NCBI RefSeq assembly: GCF_048128805.1
Contig: NC_136004.1
Coordinates: 20,188,284 to 20,252,283, forward strand
Source: Centroberyx gerrardi
Taxonomy: Eukaryota > Chordata > Actinopteri > Beryciformes > Berycidae
DNA length: 64,000 nt
Reading direction: 5' to 3'
Below are positions 21,933 to 34,832 of the stretch, in pieces. Within the stretch, counting starts at the first letter, position 1; every line of letters starts with the position of its first letter. Under the pieces are notes generated by a model. The model saw nothing but the letters and a program-made list of their open reading frames with translations. It searched no databases and was not told where the DNA came from. The position numbers and the translations under genes were made by a program.

Positions 21933-24900
21933 TACATTAAAGCTGCTGCCAGTAGAATTTGAAATGTAATGACTTTGGTGACACCTCAAGTGCCTTAGTG
22001 GTAGTGTTTTACTGTACATCACTGTCGCAAAGAGGACTCACCTTTGTGCACAGACTAGAAACCCAGAAATCAGCCACAATGATTCGGAAAGAGCTGATTA
22101 AAAAGCTTTGGTAACAAATTTTACTGTTGTACCGCTAACTAGCTCTCTCTGGTCTTCCCCCGGGCTCGCTCACTCTCCTTCTTCGCTCTTTTAGCTTTCT
22201 CTGTCAAAGGCTTCTTTTTGTGTTTTATTGACGAAGGTACAGCTGTTGGGAGTGGCAGGTTTTCAGTAGTTCTACCGCCTGCTGTTTTAAGTAGCTTCAT
22301 GCTGCTTGTTAAAAATGAGGCAGTCGTATTGGAAGAAGCGTAGGAATGGGATGATATCTCATTGCCACAACTTGGAAGCGTTCACGTGTTTAACTCATTG
22401 GAATGCCCACATCCAAAATAATTTTAATTAAAAATCATAGCATAAACAAACTGTAGCAGACATTACTCATTTTTCATAAGTAGAGTAGAGTATTAGTGTG
22501 AATATAACATATAATTTCATTTTTTATTATCTTGGACTGCTGACATCGGTGGATTCCCTGTAGTGTTTGCCGCCTGTAATGGCACACTATACATCAGTTA
22601 TTGGAGGCCACAAAAAATCCCACATATCCTAAAAACATTCATTGCCATGAAAGTCTTTTCCCAGTTGGCAGTTCATATTTACGGTAAACCCAGCATGACA
22701 TGAGCGCAGCATGAGGCCCTTCCTTGGTGCCATCAATCCTGCACAATTCGCAGGAAATCGTACCTGGGGAAACATAGAATAAACAAACAGAAAGCAACAC
22801 ATAGAATAGACCAGTTTTCTCTGCAGTGGGCTCATTTTTTCTACAGCCATTATACTAAGCTATCAATATCAATTTGAGAATCATATATGTAGGTAATATT
22901 CTACACGTAGCAGCTTTAAACAGATTACAGTCATCTATTATTTGTAATCAGAATCCGTTGCTCTCCCAATCACGGATGTAGGAGGTTTTCACTGTTTTTA
23001 TAATGGTTAACTGAATTCCATCGCTCCAGGCTCGAGGACGGAGTTGTAATGGGCAGGGAGGAGGTGGATCTTCACCGCCCCCATCGTGAGTCAGGACTGA
23101 CTCACCTACACTGACCTACTCCCTACAGCTCACAGCTACAGCTCTAGCTCATGCCCCACCTCTCTCCCTCCTTCTCTCTCACTCTCTCTCACTCTCTCTC
23201 TCTCTCTCCCTCTCGTTCCTTCTCTCCCCGGATGATGCTTCACTCCCACTCTGCAGCAGCTGTATGCATAAGACCAGCGCTGTGTGCACATGTATCTCCA
23301 TATGCATGTGGGTAGGCGAGCTATTATTAAAATATATCTGATACTTGCGTGCAGTGAGCAACTGCTTTTTTGCATTTGTAATTTTTAGTCACAAAGTTCA
23401 TTGACTTGAGATGTTTTTTTGTTTCTTTCCGCAATTGCAGCAGCCTCTGCACCCTTCACGTCGGATCTGTGTAAATTTGGATGTGGGATGACCTTCTAGG
23501 GATGAAAAAACTACTCCTACTTATTCTGTACCCGCTAATAAATTATCCTGTAGCTCCCCGATTTAGAGGCTGCGCATTTTCAGTTTCAATCCCAAATCCT
23601 GCTGACGTCAGTAGTGGGACAGCTCAGCTCAGTTCTTCACCATCCCTGTCTATATCCACCTAGCACTGCTTTCTGGGAATGCGTGAGAGAAGGTGAAACC
23701 ACATGAATGTTGTATGGTATGAGTATGAGCAAACCTGCTGCTTCCATAATTAGAGAGCATGTCGATGCATTTGAATTCTCAACTCAAAATCCCATGCAGC
23801 TGAATGGTTAGTTTGCATCAGAGATATTGATTATTCATGATAGGGTTATTATGTAAATGTATTACTCTGATTTGCTGCCTTATAACCCGATGGCCATATA
23901 TGTTTCTTCAGTCTTCCACTGACTATGTTGTCCTCATCTCATTTTTCAACTTGGCAAGCACACAGTGTGCAATAAAACTCAATAAATGTGTCAGAGTGAG
24001 ACACAGATTTTGCCAATGAATATTAATTAGCCGTTGTTCCTCTGTCTGATTGTTGGTGGTGATAGTCTGCCAAGAGACTCAATTGTCTATTTGCTCATCC
24101 CAATTCTGCATGCATCATTTACTTTGATTTTTGTTTCTCTCAATTGGCTGCATTTCATTGTCATCATTGAAAATGAAAATGTTAAAAGTGGAAAACATTA
24201 AACAAAATGAAAGCCAAATAATTGTGGTGTTGTGTGCCAGAGGCATTACATCTGTAATGGAGATATGCAAAGTTCATTACAATACAAAATAGACTTGACC
24301 TACATTGGCAAACATCAGAGCGTTCAAAAGTAAATCTGGTGCACATTAGGCATGGATACTGGCTTGTCTTAGTGCTTTGTTATCTGTGACTCAGACAAAG
24401 TCATGATGTTGGAAAGTGTGGGCGTGTGTGTGTGTATGTCCAAATGTGTGTGCATTTATGTATACGTATGTGCCGACTCATACGTGGATTTCATTTTTTG
24501 TGTGCAACTGTTTGAGAGACACACGTGCATGTGTTTGTATGTGTGTGAGTGCAGAAAGGCGTGCATGAGTACATGCATCCATGTGTGTGAGAATGAGTCA
24601 AAGGGCGTGAGAGGGCTCAACGCAACTTAGAAAGCTTCTGTGGTGAAGCAAACTTAATCTGAGGATTTCACGCTCCTTTGGAGATTGTTAAAAGTTAGAG
24701 GCATCAGCTGCACCTTGCTGAGGGAAGGTAAACAATATCCCAACAACAGGATCAGCTTTATCAGAGCCACAGTAACCCAGATGGGGTCTTCTGCTCACTG
24801 CACCACTCCAAAATTGACTAAGAAACACTGAAGAAATGGCAGCTATTTAAGGAGAGACAGGATGCCAGGCCATTTTCTTTTCACAAAAGGGAAAGCTTTT

Positions 24901-27465
24901 TATTTCATACAGAGCAAAAGTGGCAGACGGCTCAGTCCTATTAACTTTGATTACTTTGTGTGTGTGGGTAGGTGTGTGTGTGTGTGTGTGTGCTTGTTTG
25001 TCTGTGTGCTTGTGTGTGGGCATTGATATCTTGTTATACGTTGCTCTATGAAAAGCCACTGTTGTTGGTATGACTTCTGTTCACACTAATATGTTTCCTC
25101 CTTTTCCCCTGCAGGGCCCATCGAGATATGAGCGGAAGGAACGTTTGTTTCATAAATTGATCAACTCTGGTTGATCGAGGAGGGAGGAGCCAGAGCTGAG
25201 GCAGCGAATCCCCTTTTTTTGAAGCGTTAATGGCTGTCAGCCAACAGGAGACAAGACCTTCTAACCAAATTCATACCTGGAGACCGAACACTGAACAACC
25301 TCCAGGCACAATGGTGTTCAAAGGGGGGAAATGTTACTGTGAAATTGGGGAAAGGAGAGGGGCGGCCCTGTATTCGCACACAGATGGATGAATTTACAGT
25401 AGTGAAGCTGATATATTTTGTTACATAAAAAGTAGTTGAATTAAAGAGTAGAATGGGGGTTTCCAAAGGGGAGATCCTGCCTGGTGTGTACTCGTTATAG
25501 CACTGCTGAAACTGCTGTTATCGAAAATAGAGAGACTAGATGGAGGATCTAGTGAATGAAATGATGTCAGCCATTGTTTGAGTGTTGGTTACACAGGCTT
25601 TTGCTCTGTGCATGCTCAGATAAAAATCAATAGCTCCACTCAACCAACGGAATTTGCCTTTTAAAGAACTGCAATTGTTTGTGTCTGGAGAGACCAATGG
25701 GTCTGCCTGTGAGGAAAACTCTGTTCTGCTGGACTGCAAATGAGGAGAAACAATATCATCTCATTATGTGCCATATTGCACATTCCACATTCACAGTATA
25801 GTTTTGGAAAGATTAATGATTTGAAAGTAACGATGATGTGGTCACTGGTCTGTGTCCAGACATTATGTTCATCTAAATCTATGTGCTCGACCGGTGCCAT
25901 GCAAGCTATTTTTTTTCACAATAACATGCAGAGATATAGTGTGGCATATAGTTACAGCTTTAAAGGATCCTTGAATAAGTAATAATTTGCATCAAATTTT
26001 CTTTGTATACAAATATACATGTACATGTTTAATATATATATTTCAAGCATTTTTCTACAGAGACTTTAACATTTAAAGAGATGATATTTTTGATATTGTG
26101 TTGGATGACTGAGAGGTATTTTGAAGAAAGATGACATTCCCTAGAGGTACATGTTTCTCTGCAGGGCATAACAGGATGATTTATTTATATATAGCAACAG
26201 AACATTCTTTATATGGATGAAAAATAAATGCTTCGGTATGGTCATTATAATAAACATTACGGGGGCGTGGGAGTGAGCTGTATTGGGAGAAAGAAAGTGC
26301 CGTGGAGAAGAGAAATGGCGTAAACCAAATACCGAGTTGTGCTTTATGGGAGGCATGAGGCTGAATGAAAGCATGACTGACTCTTCCACTTTGTCCTGCC
26401 ATCACTGTGTTTTTCTATGCATTTCTGTGGAGAGGCTGTCTGTCGGTGCGTCTGACGCGCAGGGTGCTCTGCTCTCCATGCTATAGAGACAGAATTGACA
26501 AGTATTCCCTCCCGTTTCCTCATTTGCTGTCCATCGCAAGTCGAACAAAGGTATCTCTGCAGCCACTGCTAAGCTGACATGCGGCCTGGGTAAAGGTGCC
26601 ATCACATTGCCTAGACCGGCAAGTAGTTGTTAAGCAAGTAAGAAGGATAGAATCTTACATTATATAAGTGAACAAATATGATCTGTATAGGCTGGACAGT
26701 CATTTTGGATCTATTAAAGGGAGAGAAACGTCAGCTGGGATGGGAGAAACAGCTCTATGAAATGGAGAGCATCAAATGTTGGTTGATGATGTACACAGCC
26801 TTTCTCCACAGTCAACCTGGAGGCACCACACTTGTAAACCCCACCTCTCTTTGTTCTCACTGGGCACAGAGACTGAATTCATGACCGAACTCTGGACCAA
26901 TCAAGAATCAGCTGGAAAGAGGGATGGAATGTCTCAAAAAGCTGTCAGTGATGTTTTGTTGTGTGCGTGTCCGCAAACTGTTGGAAAATAACATGTGAGA
27001 AGTAAACACTTTGCACTTAACGCTGGTGTCTCTGTATATACTTTGTGGACTTTTCCTTTAATGTGAATTATTTCACAATGATTTTGAGTACAGACTGTGT
27101 TGATCTGGTGTTTAAATTTGTTTTATGATAAAATTTCCTTTTACAAATTAATCCTGTCTAATGTCAGGACTCTGTGAACTGGAAGTCAAATAGAGGAAAT
27201 TAAACTGACTGCAAGAACATCACACTTATCAAAGATACCAAAGGCAGTGCAAGCAAACCTTTCAGAAAGAAAAATACATCAAATACCATCAGCAGCTGCA
27301 TCAGTTAATTGAAGATTAGCGTGATGAGATACCAGACCAGCAGTGCCAAAGGCCATCGGCTGTCTCCAGAAGATATTCTGATGAATGCATAATGGCTTGT
27401 CATGGTCAAATACATTATCACACGGCTCAGTGCCATAAAACTGAGGGATGGGGTTAGAGGGACGG

Positions 27466-27760
27466 GGCAGCGGCAGCCTGCAGGCTAGAGAAGCACACTG
27501 CTGACTGCAAGGTCGCTGGTTAAAATCCCCGAACCGGAGAAACCAGCTGGGAAAATGTGGGTGGCAGGAAAATGTGGTGCCCTTGAGCAAGGCATCCAAC
27601 CCCTAACTGAGCAGGTCAGTGGCCAACAGAGGAAGACTGGGCAGCTTCGAGGCGCAACTGTGTGGAAATGTGAAGCAGGGCGTTGCTGGAAAACAGCAAG
27701 CAGTCGACTCTCCCTGGGTAAATAAAGGAAGGTTAAAAAAAAAAGAAAAAAAAGACGTTG
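27466..27760 (+). mobile_element. tRNA-derived SINE
   Basis: The head contains a B-box-like GGTCGCTGGTTAAAATCCCC. It is followed by the body phrase GTGCCCTTGAGCAAGGCATC then CAACCCCTAACTGAGC, which is characteristic of fish tRNA-derived SINEs, and an A-rich 3' tail after CTGGGTAAATAAAGG. The copy is oriented plus, lies about 0.4 kb upstream of the pheta1 first exon, and is diverged at the A box. Confidence 0.75.
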
Positions 27761-27855
27761 AATAGAGGTAAAAAAAAAACTAAAAAAAAAACCCTCAAAA
27801 GCAGGACATATTAATTTCGCTCATTTCATTGTATTTCATCAAGCAACATCTATTC

Positions 27856-27896
27856 ATATTCTATTCTATTCTATTCTATTCTATTCTATTCTATTC
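27856..27896. repeat. (ATTCT)n pentanucleotide microsatellite
   Basis: Eight near-perfect ATTCT units. The same pentamer (ATTCT)n underlies an expansion locus in human ATXN10, but nothing here suggests expansion. Confidence 0.93.
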
Positions 27897-28019
27897 GAAT
27901 AATAATGTTATAACTTAAGCATTTGTGTAGTCCACATCAGCTCTTTCAGACCAGTGCAGGTGTTACAGCTCTCACGCTATCCAAAGCCTGCACGCACTGT
28001 ACTACATTTCCAAGGGCAA

Positions 28020-28258
28020 AGACGGGGTGCGACTGTTTTATTTCACCGATCACCCGAATGACGGAATTTTCAGGGCGGGAACGGAAGGATATAATTGTCC
28101 GCCCCATTCAAGCAGCCCGCGTACTCACAACGCGTGCACTTCGCGGACGGTCACGTGACAGGGAAGCCGGAGGAAGGAAGAGACACAAAGCAAAAAAAAA
28201 AAAAAAGAAAGAAACGGGAAGAAAACATATCTGGCAGAGGAAACGTCTTTGGTCGCAG
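28020..28258 (+). promoter_or_regulatory. pheta1 promoter and probable first non-coding exon
   Basis: This is a CpG-rich patch (CGCGTACTC, ACGCGTGCACTTCGCGGACG) with no TATA box. An exact GTCACGTGAC palindrome occurs at 28150-28159. A donor GTACGA begins at 28259 after GGTCGCAG, so a first 5'UTR exon probably ends at 28258. It lies upstream of, and on the same strand as, pheta1. Confidence 0.55.
28150..28159. promoter_or_regulatory. CLEAR-type E-box palindrome
   Basis: GTCACGTGAC is identical to the consensus CLEAR element bound by TFEB/TFE3/MITF factors, which control lysosome and endosome genes. It lies about 110 bp upstream of the putative first splice donor of pheta1. USF and MYC also bind CACGTG cores, so the factor is not certain. 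Confidence 0.55.
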
Positions 28259-28885
28259 GTACGAAGTAAGCTAACACACTCCTGTCAGATACTATGTGTT
28301 GTAATGAACGTCCTTCTGTCGCTCAAACAGCTAGCTATCACCTCAAGGTTTTGGTGGACTGTCCTGGCTGCAAAATGCTGACGTTGGATAAAAAATTGTA
28401 TTCGCCAAAGTGGCTAACGTAAGCTAGTAGTGACAGACACACACACACACACACACACACGCACAGACAGTGTATTGAGTCTTGACAGCCTTTTGTTCAG
28501 AGACAGACAGACCCTGGTTGTTCTCGGTTCAGCATCTTATGGCCTTCAGTAAGCGAAGCTGTTACTGTAGACCGAAATAAATGCCGCAAATGCTGCAAAG
28601 TGCTGATGTGTCAAAAGCTTGTGACCAATCCCACTCCGCTTGAGACTGAATCATTCTCCCAAATACGATTAGAGGAGGGAAGGAAAAAAATCTGCAATAT
28701 GTTTGCCTCCCATGGCGAAAACATTTTCCCCTCTTGCACTTGGTCGTCCTTTCCACTCGCACTTGTAAAACCAAGAAGACCACAGTCATCCTGCTCATTT
28801 AACTGCCGTTGCTGGTCAACCCATGGAGAGGAATTTGTGGGAAAATAAATGCAACAACTAACGCCTGCCACTTTTTCTTTTCAAG
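28259..28885 (+). other. pheta1 5' intron A (putative)
   Basis: Putative intron between non-coding exons. It contains a short (CA)n tract (28440-28462) and no recognised gene. Confidence 0.4.
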
Positions 28886-29019
28886 GTGAAAGAGAGAGAG
28901 AGAAAAGACAAGAAAAGATGGAGACATGTTGAGTTGTGAGCTTCAACAGAGCTACAGCACTGTGAGCTCCTGTTGTAAAGGGAGGAGAGGGGGATATCAG
29001 CTGGATATGAGATAGACAG
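28886..29019 (+). other. pheta1 second non-coding exon (putative)
   Basis: The segment is bounded by a strong polypyrimidine acceptor (CTTTTTCTTTTCAAG, AG at 28884-28885) and a consensus donor GTAAGTAC starting at 29020. It is purine-rich without a long ORF, so a 5'UTR exon is the natural reading. It needs transcript support. Confidence 0.4.
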
Positions 29020-29777
29020 GTAAGTACAGCTACACTCTTCAAAGTGTGTAGATTTTATTGACAGTAGAAATAATCAGATTTTAAGCATAATTTGAGTTAG
29101 GACTGATGCTCTGTGAGGTAGAGCGAGCAGCCGCTACACAAATGGATTTAAAATGCTAATTGAGTAAACAGATGTAAGCCGATGTGGAGTCATACTTGAA
29201 CTTTAATGCCTCCATCTCAAGAAAGAAAGGATTAAAATGGGATTAGTTGTTCTGTACACAGGGGCAAGGTCAGAGTCCCTAGTTTACAGTATTTACACTG
29301 GTCATTACATGGTGTGTAACCCAAGAATTTCTCCCTGCTGTATGAACAGTCTGTTTGCCTGTTCAGTTAGCCTGTATTTGCAGTGAGGCAGCCGTATATT
29401 TCTTTGCACAGCCCATATTTTTAAAATGAGTAGTTTTCATTGAATTTGGCAACAGGATTTACAAGTTTCTGTCTATGGGGATCAATGAAGTATCACACAT
29501 TGTTATTGTTATTATATTCAAACCCATGTAGTTAGACTAGTAGTATACAGTCATGTGCCATGGAGAGCTAAGAGTTTGCAGGTTTTCCTTCCAACCAAAC
29601 ACTGCATCAGTTTATTTTACTGATTCTCACACCTTCAAGCAGAAAGGGAGCAACTCATTAATTAAATTACCTGGTGAAGTGATTGGTTTGAAAGATTAGT
29701 CCATATAGTCTAACTCGGTGGCGTCCAGGTATGCAGGTTTTCCAATCAACAACGTCTGTCTTTACGTTTTTCTTTAG
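29020..29777 (+). other. pheta1 5' intron B (putative)
   Basis: Putative 758-bp intron ending in TTTTTCTTTAG at 29777. No feature was recognised inside. Confidence 0.45.
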
Positions 29778-29819
29778 ATAAGTCAAGCATCCGCCGAGGG
29801 AAAAGGAGGAGCAGGAGAG

Positions 29820-30719
29820 ATGAAGCTGAACGAACGCAGCGTGGCGCACTACGCCACCTGCGACTCGCCGCCGGACAAGACGGGCTTCCTGTTCAAAAAG
29901 GGTGAGCGCAACACGGCTTATCACCGTCGCTGGTTCGTCCTGAAGGGCAACATGCTCTTCTACTTTGAGGAGCGCGAGAGCCGCGAGCCCATCGGCGTCA
30001 TCGTCCTGGAGGGATGCACCGTGGAGCTGTGCGAGTCGGCCGAGGAGTTTGCCTTTGCCATCAAGTTCGACTGTGCCAAAGCCCGGATCTACAAGATGGC
30101 TGCTGAGAACCAAGCAGCCATGGAGTCGTGGGTGAAGGCGTTGTCCCGGGCCAGCTTTGACTACATGAGGCTGGTGGTGAAGGAGCTGGAGCGGCAGCTG
30201 GAGGAGATCCAGGAGGCCGGGGCAGGTGGCTGTGGTGGGGCCGGAGCTGCAGGACCTCAGGGCAAGACCAAGTCCTCCAGGAGAAACCAGGTGGCACGGT
30301 CCAGGTCCGGAGCGTCCTCTACATCATCGTCTTCATCCTCATCATCGACGTCATCTACTGCGCCTCCCCCACCCGTCCCCTTCTCTACCCAGAGGAACCT
30401 CCAGGATGAAGTCCAGCTCACCTCTGGGTGTTCCAAGGAGAACGGAGTCGCGTGGAGTAAATCGCCCGCTGCCCTGGCTAATGGCTTCGGGGAGGGAGCT
30501 TCGTCCTGCGTGGCCTGGGAAGGCAGCACAGACTCTGGGAATGGCGGTGCGGTTGGAGGTGGGGGTGACGGCGTGAGGCCTCCTCCTGTGCCCCCAAGGA
30601 GGAGAGGAGCGTCTCTGGAGAGCCCCGTCTCTCCTGGCACCGGCTGCTTCTCCAAGCTCCACGACTGGTACGGCAGAGAGGTGGAGGAACTGAGAGTGGA
30701 GTGGCTGCAGAGCCAGTAA
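29820..30719 (+). CDS. pheta1: pheta1 (sesquipedalian-1/FAM109A-like endosomal PH-domain protein)
   Basis: A single 299-codon exon encodes a PH-domain adaptor of endosomes that recruits the inositol 5-phosphatases OCRL and INPP5B and supports recycling to the Golgi and plasma membrane. The N-terminus [20 protein letters not shown] is family-typical. The PH domain spans about residues 17-113, with [18 protein letters not shown] and the closing helix Trp at W104 ([10 protein letters not shown]). A predicted helix follows at about 114-133, then a Ser-rich linker (164-180) and PPPVPPRRR (255-262). The F&H motif is F277-x3-H281-x2-Y284 ([10 protein letters not shown]), the OCRL-binding site. The start codon sits 42 nt into the last exon (acceptor at 29776-29777). 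The C-terminus (SPVSPxTxCFSxLHDWYG) resembles PHETA2, while the PH domain resembles PHETA1. The neighbouring sh2b3 favours PHETA1. Confidence 0.92.
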   Translation: MKLNERSVAHYATCDSPPDKTGFLFKKGERNTAYHRRWFVLKGNMLFYFEERESREPIGVIVLEGCTVELCESAEEFAFAIKFDCAKARIYKMAAENQAAMESWVKALSRASFDYMRLVVKELERQLEEIQEAGAGGCGGAGAAGPQGKTKSSRRNQVARSRSGASSTSSSSSSSSTSSTAPPPPVPFSTQRNLQDEVQLTSGCSKENGVAWSKSPAALANGFGEGASSCVAWEGSTDSGNGGAVGGGGDGVRPPPVPPRRRGASLESPVSPGTGCFSKLHDWYGREVEELRVEWLQSQ

Positions 30720-32788
30720 AGTGACGGAGACGGAGCGTTTCTTTCCACCACACAATCGTATCATTCCTTTCTCAACATTCTACGATGTTATAGCCTTCTG
30801 AACCTAGCTGAAAGGTACAAATTGCAGTCAAATCACTACTGGATGGATTGAACTAAATGGATGTATTGAACTAAAAATGTCTGCGATTGATTCTAGATCT
30901 TGTCTGGCACAGGGGAATCAATCAAAGTGTCTAAAGTGTTAACACCACCCGTCTTACAATCCAGGCAAACTAAAGCAAACTCAAAATAGCTTTTTTCACA
31001 GATGTGCTAAGTGAAGTTTGTCAAGGCCAACACAGAATGTTAGCAATACAGGATTAAAAGTGCTAACCATTTATTAGAAAATGTAGCCCAACTGACAATT
31101 CATCTCTTTTGGCAGCAAGATGCAAATGCATCCAGATAAAGGTTGTTTGGAGTTTGATGGAACAAATGCACAGCAAACTATTACTCATATTTTATTACAT
31201 TGCCAACATTCAAGGATTTTTCTGCCCTCCTGAATACGCCGCACCTAACCCATCTCACCACTAAGATCATTTTTAATCCATTGACTCACAGTGGAGTGAA
31301 GATGCTCTCAGGCTAGGAGGTGCTTTGGGGAAAAGCAGTCCTGATCTTCCCCCAGACTCCCACCAGGGCACATTTCACCCCAGAGGACTTTGGTGCTTAA
31401 TGTCAGAGAGAGCAGCCTCTCTCCGGGCGCTGGGGGCCGTGGAGCGAGCTGGATGTCTCGCTAAGAGCAACACATTCTGGTATTTTTAGCTCTTGTTAGC
31501 CAGCAGCCAGATGATGCTGTGTCATATGAATGCTTGTCACTTAGTTCTTTTTTGACTCGTACGTTTCAAAAAGGAACATTTTTATCCTTGAACTTAAAAA
31601 ACGTACAATGTCCTTGTGATTCTGTGTTCGTTTCACATCAAGAGAGAATTGACTGTATACAATCAAATCATATCTTTATTTTGTTATTTCATCACACTAT
31701 TGGTTTGTTTGTAGCAGTTGATAAAGTATGACACCTGAATGTTACTGAATGAGTGTACTATAGCTGATATAGGCCTGTTTCTGAGCATCTATGAAGATAT
31801 TAATTATTCCATGTTGGAAATTCAGGTCCAATAACACCAGCAGTCTGCGAAATGGGCCATGTAAAAAATGATCACTTCTATTTCTATATCCAATCACGTA
31901 ACGGTTTACATTTTAGTTGTATACGTGCCTTATGATTTCTTTCCAGCTCTGTTATTGCACATGAGACCATTGCCAGAGGGCCACAATGACGGGGGATTGT
32001 GTCTTGTTTTCCTCTATTTCTACGGTACGGCTCTTTTATTTTCTTTCTTGCCAAAGCCTCATCTTGGTGCAATCAGTTTGTGACAATGGCTCACTTCCTT
32101 CAGCCTGCCTCGGTGCACAACACTATCATTACTACTATATATCAGGCTGTTGACATTTATATTATCGACACTTACGGTTGTGATAAAAACTGTTTTATTG
32201 ACTCCAGGGGAGGGTTACTATGCGTACTGACGAAAATAATGTTACATTTCAATTTCAATTTAATATTGTAAGCATTTCGAGAACGTGTCAAATTAACCAC
32301 ATAAATGACAATTCTACATGTCTTTATTCAAGAGTGCCAAAAGACCTACACTCAGTTTATATGTCTTCATAAACACGACTCTAAGAACATTTTCCAATAC
32401 TATACTGCGCAGTATATGCAGACCATTTCGAATAACCAATAATATTTAACACATTTTCCTGACATGATTGTACCTTGAAAAGATGTTTGTTAAGCATTTA
32501 AACAAATCAATAAATACTGTTAACATGTCATTGCCTTTTTTTTTTTTACAAGATCATAATTTCTGCTTCTAATGCACTTTTCTGGTTGTCAGACATTTGA
32601 ACTGGAATTTAGTTTTCTAGATCTGGAGTATAGCAACAGCAAGATGTTTTCGTTTTAGGTATTATGCGTTTGTTTTTTTACTGAGTATCAGGGACCACGA
32701 GGAGATAATTACAAAATGACAGTTTCAAGAAGCGAATCAACAATTATGAATAGATAATTAACTGCCAAGACCAAACACACACACGCAC

Positions 32789-32877
<89 letters not shown>

Positions 32878-34499
32878 TTGTGCTACTCCAGCTCTCTATC
32901 ACCAGGTGTCGCTCTGTAACAATGTTAGTCAGCGGTGGTCTTCAGTCCTGCTCCTCTGACCCACAGGCCCCGCTGCTTTTCATTCTATCCATCTATTTAT
33001 TTATTTATTTTACACCTGTTGCGCCAAGTGAATATAAGTGAATATTTAACTCCCTGTCAGGATAGAAAAGCAGCAGTACACACTGATTTTAGGTAATGTA
33101 TCCGACCAGCACTTTTAGCCACATGGAAGGTCGGTCTGTGTAAATTATGCGTTTTAAATTTTCCTACTGTATTTATATAGTAAGTATTGATAATATCTTC
33201 TTGTGATCACTTAGAGAAATGCACACATGTAGAAGCTGAATGCACACAGCGCAGTATTAGGCCTGTATGGTCTGCAGAGTTGCATTGGGAGGAAGAAAAG
33301 TTTGTTTTTAGTTCATGTATTTGCTCTTTGAGTGAATACAAGTGTTCAGTGTTCAGTACAACATGCTGTTTTCGGAGGGCTTATCAGTTTGTTACAGAAT
33401 TGTTGTAAAAACAATTCATCCCACCGAGCCAGATGGGATAGGACGCCAGTGTGAATAATTTAGGATCTGTAGCACTAGCTACCAGAGCAGTGACACGCTG
33501 ATCTGCATGTAAGAGTTATTAGCAGACCGTCCGCATCGGGCCAGACTGGCTTAATGCGAGCAGTCATGACAGTTTGTGCATCGTGCACATATTTGACCAC
33601 GGAGCTACTTGAGGTGAGCCAAACGACGTGAAGCTGCCTAGAAGAGCTGAACCACTCCCGGTACACTACTTTCAAAGTAAAAGTACGTGTTTACATCTAC
33701 ATGCGTAGACTAAAATATTTGTCATAAATTGCATGCCAAATATTGTAAAATACTGTCAATGCTTCAATAAGGTCAAGATTGTAGTAGCCATGCTTCTCAG
33801 GCCACATTTATTGGATTAGATAGACATGAAATACTAAGGTATCAAAACAAATGTGCACCTCTGTTCATGGATGCTGAATGGTCACAGAACAAACTAAATT
33901 TAAGCATTTGCCTTTTCCAGGAAGACAAAGTTGGCCTGTAAATGTTCTCATCAGGACAAAATAGCCATTCTCTATTGAAGCCACATAATTGCATAAAACA
34001 ATTGTCACATGCAGACAAACAGAAAGAGAAAATTAGAAATGCTCGCTAGACTCTGAATGCTCCCAAACAGACAAATCTTGTCGCAGAAATGAATTATATT
34101 GGCTTTGGAATAAAATGGGATCCAAACTATTTGCAAATCTTTCTATTTTACTAAAATCATTGCTGTCATTGCCATAGTATTGTGCATTTAAATAATGAAA
34201 AGGGAGTTAAAAACAAGTAAGAGCACAAATAGCTCCCTGGTTACCATAAAGAATCATACGCAAGGTTGGAATGTGTCTTTCTCCAATCAGATTGCTCGGC
34301 TAAAGCCTAGCTGTGGAATTAGCTGAGATGAGACAATACAATATTAACTGTTTGCAAAACAAAAAATGGGTCAGGGTAAAGAAAGGAAAGCATGTTGCAC
34401 GGGAACTAGGCTGCTGATGCCTCTTGGAGCGACAAGTATGGGACCTTTATTTTGAAAGGTAGATGCTTTTCCGAGGCAGAATCGGAAGTAGTATGTAAA
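30720..34499 (+). other. pheta1 3'UTR and intergenic sequence
   Basis: This AT-rich sequence starts with the pheta1 3'UTR. A candidate polyadenylation signal AATAAA lies at about 32509, followed by a T-rich stretch. Also present are a long (CA)n tract (32774-32873) and unique AT-rich DNA. No gene was recognised. Confidence 0.55.
32774..32873. repeat. (CA)n microsatellite, about 100 bp
   Basis: Nearly perfect CA array with a few ACGC variants at its left end. Confidence 0.95.
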
Positions 34500-34832
34500 G
34501 TGTTTCGAGCTTCACACAGCTGGACCGCGCCACATTTTTTGACAGCGGAAATGAGGAGAGTCACCACTTTTTTCCGCGTCTAAGTTTCCTTCCTGAAAGT
34601 TTTTTTTTTTTTTTTTTTGCGCTAAGGATCCGTTGTATGCATTCACAATGAGAGAGAAAGCGACGGGCTTTTTAGCATGCAGGTATTCCTCTACCATAAC
34701 ATGTTTGTTGCTCTTCACCGACGTCATTTTGAGTTACTTTAGATGCTTCACAACACATTTCCGTTATGCCAAGTCCAACTTGTTGGTTAGTCGTCGTGCT
34801 GCGGTGGGTGCCCGTCCGAGATAACGGAGAAC
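34500..34832 (+). promoter_or_regulatory. Candidate sh2b3 promoter / first non-coding exon
   Basis: Relative to its AT-rich surroundings this segment is CpG-enriched (CCGCGCC, CGACGTCA, GTCGTCGTGC, CCCGTCCGAG). It ends in AACGGAGAAC followed by a consensus donor GTGAGTATG at 34833. An ETS-like CGGAAGT lies just upstream at about 34481. The sh2b3 coding exon begins 30 nt after an acceptor, so an upstream non-coding exon must exist; this is the best candidate I see, but the link is inferred. Confidence 0.35.

Larger units (their letters stand above)
19124..28139. other. Intergenic region prr16-pheta1 (includes prr16 3'UTR)
   Basis: No gene was recognised in this 9-kb stretch. The start must include the prr16 3'UTR, but I cannot place its end; AATAAA sequences at about 23972 and 23983 are far away and not convincing. 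It contains many microsatellites, a homeodomain-type dyad (21914-21932), a purine/pyrimidine tract at about 23160-23235 and a SINE (27466-27760). Short ORFs here look like chance or repeat translations. Confidence 0.7.
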
